From NCBI GenBank assembly GCA_947085255.1, contig CAMTVQ010000004.1:124001-188000 (forward strand): a stretch of DNA of 64,000 nucleotides, given 5' to 3'. Positions 52,160 to 60,146 of the stretch are shown in pieces. The notes under the pieces were generated by a model. It had not been told where the DNA came from, ran no database searches, and saw only the letters and a program-made list of their open reading frames with translations. This stretch comes from CAMTVQ01 sp947085255 (lineage in GTDB: Bacteria; Bacteroidota; Bacteroidia; Sphingobacteriales; Sphingobacteriaceae). Each line of letters opens with the position of its first letter. The stretch's first letter is position 1. The translations under genes and the position numbers were made by a program.

Positions 52160-53326
52160 ATGATACGCTCATCCATTAAGTACAGTTTTGTGGCAGCTGC
52201 AATAGCCACCGTTTTTGCTTCATGCGAAAAAGAACCAACCCCTACAGCTCCAGCAGCTACTGGTTTTCGTGCACCACTAGATTATGCAGTGCTTACAGAC
52301 AGTACAGCATTTAAAAAATTATTTATTGATGCAAACGGAGATACTACGGTAGATTTAACAGCGGGCAACAACCGTTACAGCATGTTTAAGGCATTAGATA
52401 CCTATGCAAAACTGCCTAACACCACAACTACTGTGTTAGAAGCTACCACATTAACCAATATGTTTGCCAATACAGGCAGTCCTTTTACTGGCACTTCTGC
52501 CTACTTAAATACAACTACCGAGCAATTAAGAAGCAAAACAGCTACTACGGTAAGCAATGCAGAGGTAGTACGCACACGTGTAGAATCTTACTTTAGCAAC
52601 TTAGCTACTGCAAGCCAATCTGTTAATGAAATAGCTGCCGAAGGAAAAGCTGGAAAACTAGGCACTTATTTAGTAGATGCAAACGGTATCGAATGGGCGC
52701 AAATTATCCAGAAAGCACTTATTGGTGCCTATCAGGTAGATTACATAGGCAACTCTTTATTAAGCGATGCCTCATTAACTGCTGCTGATAACACAAAATT
52801 GGTAGAAGGTAAAAAATACACACAATTAGAACACGTTTGGGATGAAGCTTATGCCAGCTTAACACTTAAATCGGTGTATTTAGGAGCTGCTACAGCTACG
52901 ACAAACGGTGGAGAAAGCCTATTGGGTACCTATGTATGGGAATACAACAAAGAAGATAACAAAAAAGTGTTTCCTGCTTTCTTAAAAGGCAGAGCAGCTA
53001 TCGTAAATAACGATATTGCTGTGGCAAAAGCACAAGCTACCATTATCCGCACTGCGTTTGAAAAAGCCATTGCTAATGCAGCTGTGGGTTACCTTAAAAA
53101 AGTAAAAGATGGCGGAACTAATTATGCAGCTATTGCACACGCATATGGCGAGGGCGCAGGATTTATCTATTCTTTACGCTTTTGTAAACTGATTGGCGGC
53201 GATGATGCATTTTCTGAAGAATTATTAGCTGATGTAAATTTTGCTACAACCGGTATTTGGAAACTTACACCTACACAATTAGAAGCAGCCATTAGCAAAA
53301 TTAAAACCCGATTTGGTTTAGTATAA
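52160..53326 (+). CDS. DUF4856 lipoprotein
   Basis: A 388-residue lipoprotein (lipobox ending at Cys21, TVFASC). The mature part is of DUF4856 type: YAVLTDSTAFKKLF, NRYSMFKALDTYAKL, and the conserved QLEHVWDEAYASL and YLGAATATTNGGES. C-terminal RFCKLIGGDDAFSEELL is near the end. The domain is all-helical and distantly resembles imelysin. The function is not established; its place before imelysin and a FecA-type receptor suggests iron handling at the outer membrane or in the periplasm. A hairpin follows it before the next gene. Confidence 0.88.
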   Translation: MIRSSIKYSFVAAAIATVFASCEKEPTPTAPAATGFRAPLDYAVLTDSTAFKKLFIDANGDTTVDLTAGNNRYSMFKALDTYAKLPNTTTTVLEATTLTNMFANTGSPFTGTSAYLNTTTEQLRSKTATTVSNAEVVRTRVESYFSNLATASQSVNEIAAEGKAGKLGTYLVDANGIEWAQIIQKALIGAYQVDYIGNSLLSDASLTAADNTKLVEGKKYTQLEHVWDEAYASLTLKSVYLGAATATTNGGESLLGTYVWEYNKEDNKKVFPAFLKGRAAIVNNDIAVAKAQATIIRTAFEKAIANAAVGYLKKVKDGGTNYAAIAHAYGEGAGFIYSLRFCKLIGGDDAFSEELLADVNFATTGIWKLTPTQLEAAISKIKTRFGLV

Positions 53327-53410
53327 CAGTACCACACCAAACAATAACACTTTTTTGGGCTACTTGGCAAACTTTATTGCCATTAAAGCCTTTAGTATTA
53401 CCACAAACCA

Positions 53411-53436
53411 AGCAGGGTGTTTAAAAACGCCCTGCT
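53411..53436 (+). terminator. Intra-operon hairpin after the DUF4856 gene
   Basis: 12-base arms (53411-53422 and 53425-53436) with one U-G pair and a 2-base loop, followed by TTAT. It could act as a partial terminator or a message-stabilising hairpin, giving more DUF4856 product than downstream proteins. Confidence 0.6.
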
Positions 53437-53455
53437 TTATTGATACAATAGCAGC

Positions 53456-54595
53456 ATGATTACACGTACACGCATCCTTTGTTGTTTAATAGTATTCTCC
53501 ATTGCAAGTTGCATTCCACCATCGCTTAGTGATGAGTTTAAGAAAGGGCCTGACAATGAAGATAAAAACAGAGAAGAGTTACTCCGCTACACAGCAGATT
53601 CGGTAATTATTCCTGCTTACGATCAATTTAAAGGTTCGTTTGATGCTATGCTTGCGGCATCCATACAATTTAATGCACAGCCATCTTTGGCTACTTTACA
53701 GCAATTTCGTGCTACTTGGGCTACGGCTTACACCGATTGGCAACGGGTAGAACTGTTTGATGTAGGACCTGCCGAAGCTCATAGCATTCGCTTTTACTTC
53801 AATATTTACCCCGCCAATGTTGCGAGTATTACCAAAAACTTTGCCAACCCTACTGCCGATTTAGAATTACCTGCGTCTTATCCAAATCAGGGTTTTCCAG
53901 CATTAGATTACTTACTAAACGGCATAGACACTACCGACGAAGCAATTATTGCTACGTACACAACAGCACCCGATGCTGCTGCTAAACTAGCGTACATCAA
54001 TCGGATTACCACTCGTATGAACGAGCTATTGCTAAAAGTAGTAGGCGATTGGAAAGCTACTGGTCGCGATGCATTTATAGCAAATACGGGCACAGCTATT
54101 GGCTCTTCGCTTTCATCACTAATAAATGGCTATATAATGCACTACGAGCGCTATATACGTTCGGGTAAATTTGGTATTCCATCAGGAGCCCTATTAGCAG
54201 GTACCGAAGCCCCTGAAAAGGTTGAAGCCTTTTACAAAAAAGACCTATCGCTCACCTTGGCAAAAGCAGCACATCAAGCAGCCATAGACTTATTTAATGG
54301 TAAAAACACTTTAAACAGCACACAAAGCTATTCCTTTAAAACCTATTTAGACGCCCTCGGTGCAAAAGATGCCACTTCGGGCAAAATGCTTTCGGCTATT
54401 ATAAACGAGCAATTTGAGGTGTGCAATGGGCAATTGAATACCCTAAACGCTAATCTGTATCAAGAAGTGCTTACCAATAATCAGGCGATGAAGACTACTT
54501 TTACCACCCTGCAAAAAACAGTACGTTTACTAAAAGTAGACATGTCGTCGGCGATGAGCATTACCATTACCTTTACAGATAATGATGGCGATTAG
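53456..54595 (+). CDS. Imelysin-like lipoprotein
   Basis: A 379-residue lipoprotein with a lipobox ending at Cys19 (FSIASC). The imelysin fold is indicated by LATLQQFRATWATAYTDWQR, the downstream VGPAEAHSIRFY and GFPALDYLLNGIDT. The M75 peptidase motif HxxE is replaced by GFPALD, as in the imelysin-like proteins that do not bind metal in the same way, so peptidase activity is unlikely. Imelysin proteins serve in iron uptake systems in several bacteria. The stop overlaps the HTTM gene start by 14 bp. Confidence 0.9.
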   Translation: MITRTRILCCLIVFSIASCIPPSLSDEFKKGPDNEDKNREELLRYTADSVIIPAYDQFKGSFDAMLAASIQFNAQPSLATLQQFRATWATAYTDWQRVELFDVGPAEAHSIRFYFNIYPANVASITKNFANPTADLELPASYPNQGFPALDYLLNGIDTTDEAIIATYTTAPDAAAKLAYINRITTRMNELLLKVVGDWKATGRDAFIANTGTAIGSSLSSLINGYIMHYERYIRSGKFGIPSGALLAGTEAPEKVEAFYKKDLSLTLAKAAHQAAIDLFNGKNTLNSTQSYSFKTYLDALGAKDATSGKMLSAIINEQFEVCNGQLNTLNANLYQEVLTNNQAMKTTFTTLQKTVRLLKVDMSSAMSITITFTDNDGD

Positions 54596-55949
54596 CAGCG
54601 CAGGATGGTGTAAAAGCTACAGTACTAAAACAGTTTCTGCTGCACCATTAGCGGTATTTCGCATACTTTTTGGTGCAAGCATTTTGGCAGGAACTGTACG
54701 TTTCTGGGCAAAAGGTTGGATTGAAGATTTGTACCTAAAACCTGTTTTTTTCTTCTCGTACTATGGCTTCGAATGGGTAAAACCCTTGGGGCAATATACC
54801 TACATATTATTTGCTATATGTGCTCTATCTGCCCTTTTGGTCATGTTAGGGTATTATTACAGAATCGCTATTATCAGTCTTTTTCTCAGCTTTACCTATA
54901 TCGAGTTGATAGACAAAAGCACGTACCTCAATCATTACTACTTTGTAAGTCTGCTGTGTTTTTTGCTTATATTCTTACCAGCAAATACTATTTTATCGGT
55001 AGATGCTTGGCGTAAAAAACAACACGTTGCGCTAATTCCGGCATGGTGTATAGATGCACTCAAACTCATGGTAGCTATCTTGTATTTTTATGCAGGTTTG
55101 GCAAAAATAAATAGCTATTGGCTACTAGAAGCACAGCCCTTGCGTATATGGCTGCCCGCACACAACGACATTCCAGTAATTGGTTTTTTATTTAATAAGG
55201 TATGGCTGGCTTACTTTTTTAGCTGGGCATCATGCGCATACGATCTTAGCATTCCATTCTTATTACTCCTAAAACGTACTCGATTAGTGGCTTATGCCCT
55301 CGTTATTATCTTTCACGGGCTTACAGCCTTACTTTTCCCAATAGGTATGTTTCCCTATGTAATGATGGTAACAGGATTGCTTTTTTTCTCTGCCAATTCT
55401 CACCAACAAATTATTGATACGGTATGTAAGTGGTTAAAAATTCCTCTAAAAACTACTCCACATCAACACACAGTTTATACCTTTCCAAAAAGAGCTAAGC
55501 AGAGCATTCTTGTTATTTTTGCACTCTTTTTTGTCCTTCAATTACTTCTTCCGTGGCGCTACTTGCTGTATAACGGAAACTTATTTTGGACGGAAGAAGG
55601 CTACCGATTTTCGTGGCGCGTAATGCTGATGGAAAAAGCAGGATATGCTCAATTTACGGTAACAGATACTACAGGCAAAAAACAGTTGGTAAACAACAGC
55701 GACTTTTTGACCCCCTTGCAAGAAAAAATGATGAGTACCCAACCCGATATGATGGTACAATATGCGCAACATATAAAGCAGCATTATAGCCACAAAGGAT
55801 ACCTAAACCCAAAAGTAGTTGCCGATGTGTATGTAAGTATAAATGGTCGCTTAAGCGCGCAATTTATTAATCCAACTACAGATTTGGCTGCTCAGGAGGA
55901 ATCTTTTTACCCAAAAACATGGATACTAAGCCCAGAAAATGAAAAATAA
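54582..55949 (+). CDS. HTTM domain protein, vitamin K-dependent gamma-carboxylase homologue
   Basis: A 455-residue protein. Residues 1 to about 330 form the multi-helix HTTM (horizontally transferred transmembrane) domain: APLAVFRILFGASILAG, then LNHYYFVSLLCFLLIFLPAN and VAILYFYAGLAKINSYWLLE. Lys175 in GLAKINSYW aligns with the Lys218 base of the human enzyme (AGVKKLDADW). The C-terminal region, with FWTEEGYRFSWRVMLMEKAG, matches other bacterial members. It overlaps imelysin (14 bp) and the receptor gene (11 bp), so it is part of this system. Possible substrate: glutamate side chains of a partner lipoprotein, giving a metal ligand; this is a hypothesis. Confidence 0.88.
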   Translation: MMAISSAGWCKSYSTKTVSAAPLAVFRILFGASILAGTVRFWAKGWIEDLYLKPVFFFSYYGFEWVKPLGQYTYILFAICALSALLVMLGYYYRIAIISLFLSFTYIELIDKSTYLNHYYFVSLLCFLLIFLPANTILSVDAWRKKQHVALIPAWCIDALKLMVAILYFYAGLAKINSYWLLEAQPLRIWLPAHNDIPVIGFLFNKVWLAYFFSWASCAYDLSIPFLLLLKRTRLVAYALVIIFHGLTALLFPIGMFPYVMMVTGLLFFSANSHQQIIDTVCKWLKIPLKTTPHQHTVYTFPKRAKQSILVIFALFFVLQLLLPWRYLLYNGNLFWTEEGYRFSWRVMLMEKAGYAQFTVTDTTGKKQLVNNSDFLTPLQEKMMSTQPDMMVQYAQHIKQHYSHKGYLNPKVVADVYVSINGRLSAQFINPTTDLAAQEESFYPKTWILSPENEK

Positions 55950-58359
55950 AATCCTACTATTTAGTATCCTTTACTTTTTTGCATTGTGCACGTATGGACA
56001 ATACCGTATTGATGGAAAAGTTGTTTCTACCACTGCTAATAAACCAGTACCCGATTGTTTGGTAATACTCAACAACAAACTTTCGGTACTTACCGACGAA
56101 TCAGGAAATTTTGAGTTTACCGATTTACTAAGTGGTAATTACGAACTTATTGCCAGCAGCACGGGTTTTGGTAAAAGCACTACACGCATTGCCATTACTA
56201 GCAAAAACGAAACTGTACTACTTGCCATAAAACCTAAAAACACCACACTAAAAGAAGTGGTAATTACCGAAAAAAATGCCGGTTTAGGTTATGCACGCAT
56301 GCGTGCTGTAGATAATATGGGCATATACGAGGGTAAAAAAACAGAGGTGATACTTCCCGAACAATTGGTAGCCAATTTAGCCACCAATAATGCCCGTCAA
56401 ATTTATGCGCGTGTAGCAGGGCTAAATATTTGGGAAAACGAAGGAGCTGGTATTCAACTTAGCGTAGGTGGAAGGGGCTTAGACCCTAACCGTACATCTA
56501 ATTTTAATGTGCGGCAGAATGGCTATGATATCAGTGCTGATGCACTGGGCTATCCGGAAAGCTATTACACCCCACCTGTAGAAGCTGTTGCCAAAATTCA
56601 GTTGGTACGCGGCGCGGCATCTTTACAATACGGTACACAATTTGGCGGCTTACTCAATTTTGTACTAAAAGCACCAACACCCGATAAAAAAGTGGCAGTA
56701 GTTGCCCGCCAAAGCATTGGTTCTTTTGGTTTTTACAACGGATTTACCAGTTTAAGTGGTACCAGCGGAAAAATTAGCTATTATACCTTTGCGCAATACA
56801 AACAAGGCAATGGTTGGCGCCCCAATGCAGCATTTACCAATTACACGCTTTATGCCAATGCTAACTACCAAATTACCGAAAAAACAGCCCTAAAGTTTGA
56901 TATTACCCACATGGAGTACTTGGCGCAACAGCCTGGAGGGTTAAGCGATGCGTTATTTGTCGAAAATGCCCGCCAAAGCAATCGCGAGCGCAACTGGTTT
57001 GCTGTAAACTGGAATTTAGCAGCCCTACATTTCGACTATAAGCCTAACATCAACAATCAGTTTAACCTGCGTGTATTCGGCTTGCTTGCCAACCGTTATT
57101 CGGTAGGATTTCGCCCCAACAGAGTGGCTACTATAGATGATAATTCGGAACGCGATTTGATAAAAGGCGACTTTCGCAATTTTGGGGTAGAAGGGCGCTA
57201 TTTAAAACGCTATACGGTATTAAAAAAGCAAAATATCGCCTTAGTGGGCATGCGCTATTACAATGGGTTTAATCACAGTCAGCAAGGCTTAGGTAGTAAG
57301 GGTAAAGATGCCAATTTTATGTTTGCAGAACCTAACAAATTTATTAATTACGATTACCGTTTCCCCAATAAGAATGTGGCTCTTTTTCTTGAAAATATTG
57401 TGTATCTCAGCGAAAAAATATCGGTAACACCAGGCATAAGAACCGAATACATCACTACCAAAGCAAACGGTTTTTATAGTGTAATAACTAATCCTGACTT
57501 AACAGGTTCAGGAAAGGACACCTTGCGTACTTCCGAAAACAGAGACAGCAAACGCAGTTTTCTATTAGGCGGTATTGGTATAAGCTACAAACCCAATACG
57601 CTATTAGACCTATACGGTAATATTTCGCAAAACTACCGCTCTATTACCTTTAGTGATATGCGTATTACTAATCCATCTTCGGTGATAGACCCCAACCTAA
57701 CCGACGAAAAAGGCTACTCTTTTGATGTGGGAATACGTAGCAACAACACCCTTTTATTGAATTATGATGTTAGTCTCTTTTTCTTGAACTATGCCAATCG
57801 CATAGGCGAAGTTCAAATTGTAGATGAAAACGATCGCATATTGCGGCAGCGCACTAATGTAGGTAAGGCTACTGTACAAGGCATAGAAAGCTATGCCGAA
57901 TTAGATATTGTGCACCTACTTTTTAGGAAACAAGAAAATTATACGGGTGCTATTTTTGTAAATACTGCCTTCATACAATCGGAGTATAAAAACACTACTA
58001 ATTCGGGCATAAATGGGAATAAAGTAGAGTTTGTACCTGCCATAAACACCAAAACAGGTATACGATTGGGATATAAAAAACTACAAACCTCCTTACAGTA
58101 CACCTATCTCTCTGAGCAATTTTCTGATGCTACCAATGCCATTAATGGTGGTGTGTCCTCTGTAGTAGGTATTATACCTGCTTATGCGGTAATTGACGCA
58201 AGCATAGCATATACCTATAAATGGGCTAAATTAGAAGGCTCGATTAACAACTTAGCCAACGCTTATTACTTTACGCGCCGTGCTACAGGATACCCAGGAC
58301 CAGGAATATTGCCATCCGATGGTAGAAGTTTTTACCTTACACTGCAGGTAAAAATTTAG
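55939..58359 (+). CDS. FecA-like TonB-dependent receptor
   Basis: An 806-residue outer-membrane receptor with a signal peptide (1-21, ending CTYGQ). A carboxypeptidase-like domain (about 22-108, with GNFEFTDLLSGNYELIAS) is followed by a plug (about 120-245: RQIYARVAGLNIWENEGAGI, then GGRGLDPNRTSNFNVRQNGY, QLVRGAASLQYGTQFGG) and a barrel that ends in FYLTLQVKI. The wording of the plug matches FecA-type receptors for ferric citrate and related chelates. It overlaps the HTTM gene by 11 bp and is the last gene of the operon. It should bring the iron complex into the periplasm where the two lipoproteins may act. Confidence 0.92.
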   Translation: MKNKILLFSILYFFALCTYGQYRIDGKVVSTTANKPVPDCLVILNNKLSVLTDESGNFEFTDLLSGNYELIASSTGFGKSTTRIAITSKNETVLLAIKPKNTTLKEVVITEKNAGLGYARMRAVDNMGIYEGKKTEVILPEQLVANLATNNARQIYARVAGLNIWENEGAGIQLSVGGRGLDPNRTSNFNVRQNGYDISADALGYPESYYTPPVEAVAKIQLVRGAASLQYGTQFGGLLNFVLKAPTPDKKVAVVARQSIGSFGFYNGFTSLSGTSGKISYYTFAQYKQGNGWRPNAAFTNYTLYANANYQITEKTALKFDITHMEYLAQQPGGLSDALFVENARQSNRERNWFAVNWNLAALHFDYKPNINNQFNLRVFGLLANRYSVGFRPNRVATIDDNSERDLIKGDFRNFGVEGRYLKRYTVLKKQNIALVGMRYYNGFNHSQQGLGSKGKDANFMFAEPNKFINYDYRFPNKNVALFLENIVYLSEKISVTPGIRTEYITTKANGFYSVITNPDLTGSGKDTLRTSENRDSKRSFLLGGIGISYKPNTLLDLYGNISQNYRSITFSDMRITNPSSVIDPNLTDEKGYSFDVGIRSNNTLLLNYDVSLFFLNYANRIGEVQIVDENDRILRQRTNVGKATVQGIESYAELDIVHLLFRKQENYTGAIFVNTAFIQSEYKNTTNSGINGNKVEFVPAINTKTGIRLGYKKLQTSLQYTYLSEQFSDATNAINGGVSSVVGIIPAYAVIDASIAYTYKWAKLEGSINNLANAYYFTRRATGYPGPGILPSDGRSFYLTLQVKI

Positions 58360-58378
58360 GACATCGTACTGAGAACTT

Positions 58379-58407
58379 TTGTGTGTTGGCTTTTTTGCTT
58401 AGCTTTG
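58379..58407 (+). promoter_or_regulatory. Promoter of the lipoprotein gene at 58495
   Basis: TTG (58379-58381), 18-base spacer, TAGCTTTG (58400-58407). Transcription would begin about 80 bases before the ATG. Confidence 0.55.
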
Positions 58408-58494
58408 AACTAACCCAACATCTGTGCCAATTTATATCTCTCCTTTCTCTTCATTTTACAAAGGAAGATTTCATTAAACCATCTAAAAAACAGC

Positions 58495-59070
58495 ATGAAA
58501 AACAACATATTTGTATCAAAAATTGCCCTAGTCCTGATATTTCTTATCGCTATAAGCTGTGAAAAGCCAAGCGTGGAGCAGCCAAAAAAATCTCTTGAAT
58601 TACCTAAATACACTGAAACTGGAGCTAATACTTTTGCTTGGATTATTAATGAAAAAGAATTAGTAATAGCGAATGATAACTTTCCGATTGACCCACATAT
58701 TGCTGGTGGATTTGATCCTAAAACGGGAGTATTCGGTGTTCATGGAAACCGATATGAAGAAACCTACAATGCTAACTTTTATGTCAGTATGGAAAATTTA
58801 CTCAGCATAGGAAAATACACCATGAATCATACAGATAATTACTTTAATTACTACTTAAATGATTTAAGTAGTAATAATGCAAATGAAGATTATTATACAG
58901 ATTCACTTCATACTGGCGAATTAGAAATTACCAAGTTAGATACCATAAATAGGATTGTAGCTGGTAAATTTACTTGTGTCTTGCTCCAGCATTCTCCCAA
59001 TGGTGTCCCATTAGAAGCTACTATTACCCTTAGAGGGCAGTTTGATTACAATTATCCTAAATTCGACTGA
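58495..59070 (+). CDS. Small lipoprotein (DUF6252-like)
   Basis: A 191-residue lipoprotein with a lipobox ending at Cys22 (FLIAISC). The mature part starts with a short linker, then TGANTFAWIINEKELVIAN and later DTINRIVAGKFTCVLL with a final LRGQFDYNY. The pattern resembles the DUF6252 lipoproteins of Bacteroidota, whose fold is a small beta sandwich. No function known. It has its own promoter and a strong terminator, so it is independent of the receptor operon. Confidence 0.78.
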   Translation: MKNNIFVSKIALVLIFLIAISCEKPSVEQPKKSLELPKYTETGANTFAWIINEKELVIANDNFPIDPHIAGGFDPKTGVFGVHGNRYEETYNANFYVSMENLLSIGKYTMNHTDNYFNYYLNDLSSNNANEDYYTDSLHTGELEITKLDTINRIVAGKFTCVLLQHSPNGVPLEATITLRGQFDYNYPKFD

Positions 59071-59086
59071 CCTTAAATTATTAAAT

Positions 59087-59125
59087 TACGAGAAAAGTCC
59101 ACTTAAAAAGTGGGCTTTTCTCGTA
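59087..59125 (+). terminator. Terminator of the lipoprotein gene
   Basis: 18-base arms (59087-59104 and 59108-59125) with one wobble pair and loop AAA. The 3' arm is TTTT-rich (GGGCTTTTCTCG). Its position, 16 bp after the stop, fits. Confidence 0.8.
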
Positions 59126-59130
59126 TTGGA

Positions 59131-59190
59131 GAGCAGTCCCGATAATTATCTGGAGAACTGCCGTCCGCCTAGGCGGATATGAATCCTATG
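59131..59190. repeat. Degenerate tRNA-Met-like repeat, left copy, with TCCGCCTAGGCGGA palindrome
   Basis: Segments of the tRNA-Met gene recur here in the same order: GAGCAG (59131-59136), GAACTGCCG (59155-59163), TATGAATCCTA (59178-59188). The variable-loop/anticodon-stem part is replaced by the 14-bp palindrome TCCGCCTAGGCGGA (59164-59177). The last residues and stop of the GIY-YIG gene lie in it. Confidence 0.6.
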
Positions 59191-59450
59191 CTAATCAATA
59201 ACGGTATAACTTTAGTTTTTATAAATGTTCTTCCGTTGCCCGATTTCAATTCCTTTTCTCTCTTCATAGCTTCTTTTTTATCAGCAAAATGCTCGGTATA
59301 AATTACTTTCCAAGGTCTGTATTTTATCGTAAACCCATGTATTGCAAGATGATTGTGAGATTTGAACCGATTAATTAGGTCGGAAGTATATCCAGTATAA
59401 TAGCTATTGTGCTTTTCTGAGTATAATACATAAACAACAAATTCTTCCAT
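59169..59450 (-). CDS. GIY-YIG domain small nuclease-like protein
   Basis: A 93-residue stand-alone GIY-YIG protein. The GIY and YIG positions appear as VYVLYSEKHNSYYTGYTSDL, with Arg in LINRFKSHN. The metal-binding Glu of the family is represented by the KEAMKREKELKSGNG segment. It belongs to the UPF0213/YhbQ-like small group. Its C-terminal residues (SIGFISA and the stop) are coded by a tRNA-like repeat, and its ATG directly follows the poly-T of the tRNA-Met terminator, so expression may depend on readthrough. A promoter is not visible. Confidence 0.88.
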   Translation of the reverse strand: MEEFVVYVLYSEKHNSYYTGYTSDLINRFKSHNHLAIHGFTIKYRPWKVIYTEHFADKKEAMKREKELKSGNGRTFIKTKVIPLLISIGFISA

Positions 59451-59477
59451 AAAAAAACCCGCTAAATTAGCGGGTTT
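59451..59477 (-). terminator. Terminator of tRNA-Met
   Basis: On the minus strand AAACCCGCTAA (59477-59467 complement) pairs with TTAGCGGGTTT across a single-base loop (arms 59455-59465 and 59467-59477), followed by a T run that ends right before the GIY-YIG start codon. Confidence 0.88.
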
Positions 59478-59479
59478 AG

Positions 59480-59553
59480 TAGCGGGGAGCAGGATCGAAC
59501 TGCCGACCTTAGGGTTATGAATCCTACGCTCTAACCATCTGAGCTACCCCGCC
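59480..59553 (-). tRNA. tRNA-Met (anticodon CAT)
   Basis: The 74-base cloverleaf on the minus strand starts GGCGGGGTAGCTCAGAT. Acceptor stem GGCGGGG pairs with CCCCGCT; D arm GCTC/GAGC; anticodon loop TTCATAA with CAT at 59519-59517; T arm GGCAG-TTCGATC-CTGCT. CCA is not encoded. The 31-39 pair of the anticodon stem is A-C, a mismatch. As the D-arm and acceptor suit elongator Met, an Ile2-type (lysidine) tRNA is less likely but not ruled out. Confidence 0.93.
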
Positions 59554-59570
59554 GTATATTTTTGTGCAGT

Positions 59571-59642
59571 ATTTCAACTGCCGTCCGCCCTAGGCGGATA
59601 TAAATCCTACTCCGACTTCGGCGGATACCCCGCCGTATTTTT
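59571..59642. repeat. Degenerate tRNA-Met-like repeat, right copy
   Basis: AACTGCCG (59576-59583), AAATCCTAC (59602-59610) and ACCCCGCCGTAT (59627-59638) repeat the tRNA-Met gene and its 5' flank in order. Between them are TCCGCCCTAGGCGGA (59584-59598) and TCCGACTTCGGCGGA (59611-59625), both palindrome-like, in place of the anticodon-stem and D-arm parts. It cannot fold as a tRNA. Confidence 0.6.
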
Positions 59643-59751
59643 CGGACTGCAAATATAGAAATTTCCATTCTGTTTTTGATAAATAGATTTAATTTTCTAA
59701 TTTTAAAAAATTCATCGAAAGCTTATTATAGCACAGAATGAACGAATTGAG

Positions 59752-60132
59752 ATGGAAATAAAAGCTAAGTATCGCTTAGAGTACGAAATAAAGTCGTCAC
59801 CTAAAATATTATTCAATTACATAAGTACTGCTTCTGGCTTAGCTGGTTGGTTTGCTGATGATGTAAATGTACGCGACAATATCTACACATTTATGTGGAC
59901 TGGTGATAGCGCACAAGCGCGTTTGCTTACACTAAAAGAAAACAAACTGGTAAAATTTAAGTGGGAAGACGACGAACCATATTGCTTTTTTGAATTGGAA
60001 ATACAACAGGACGAACTTACCAATGATGTAGCCTTGTGTATTACCGATTTTTGTATAGAAAGCGAACGGGAAGAAAAAGAACTTATCTGGAACAGCCAGG
60101 TGGATGAATTGATCGCTTTATTGGGTGCCTAA
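59752..60132 (+). CDS. START-like/SRPBCC protein
   Basis: A 126-residue cytosolic protein. The pattern EIKSSPKILFNYISTASGLAGWFAD with a later KFKWEDDEPYCFFELEI fits the Bacteroidota START-like domain proteins related to AHSA1, which bind hydrophobic ligands. Ligand and role unknown. The LptF/G gene follows 14 bp later on the same strand, so a role in envelope lipid handling is possible but speculative. Confidence 0.82.
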   Translation: MEIKAKYRLEYEIKSSPKILFNYISTASGLAGWFADDVNVRDNIYTFMWTGDSAQARLLTLKENKLVKFKWEDDEPYCFFELEIQQDELTNDVALCITDFCIESEREEKELIWNSQVDELIALLGA

Positions 60133-60146
60133 ATACGCCATACTTC

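Noticed and set aside
59571..59642. Second tRNA-Met gene
   Set aside because: It has the tRNA-like parts but no matching stems or complete acceptor; it cannot fold as a cloverleaf.
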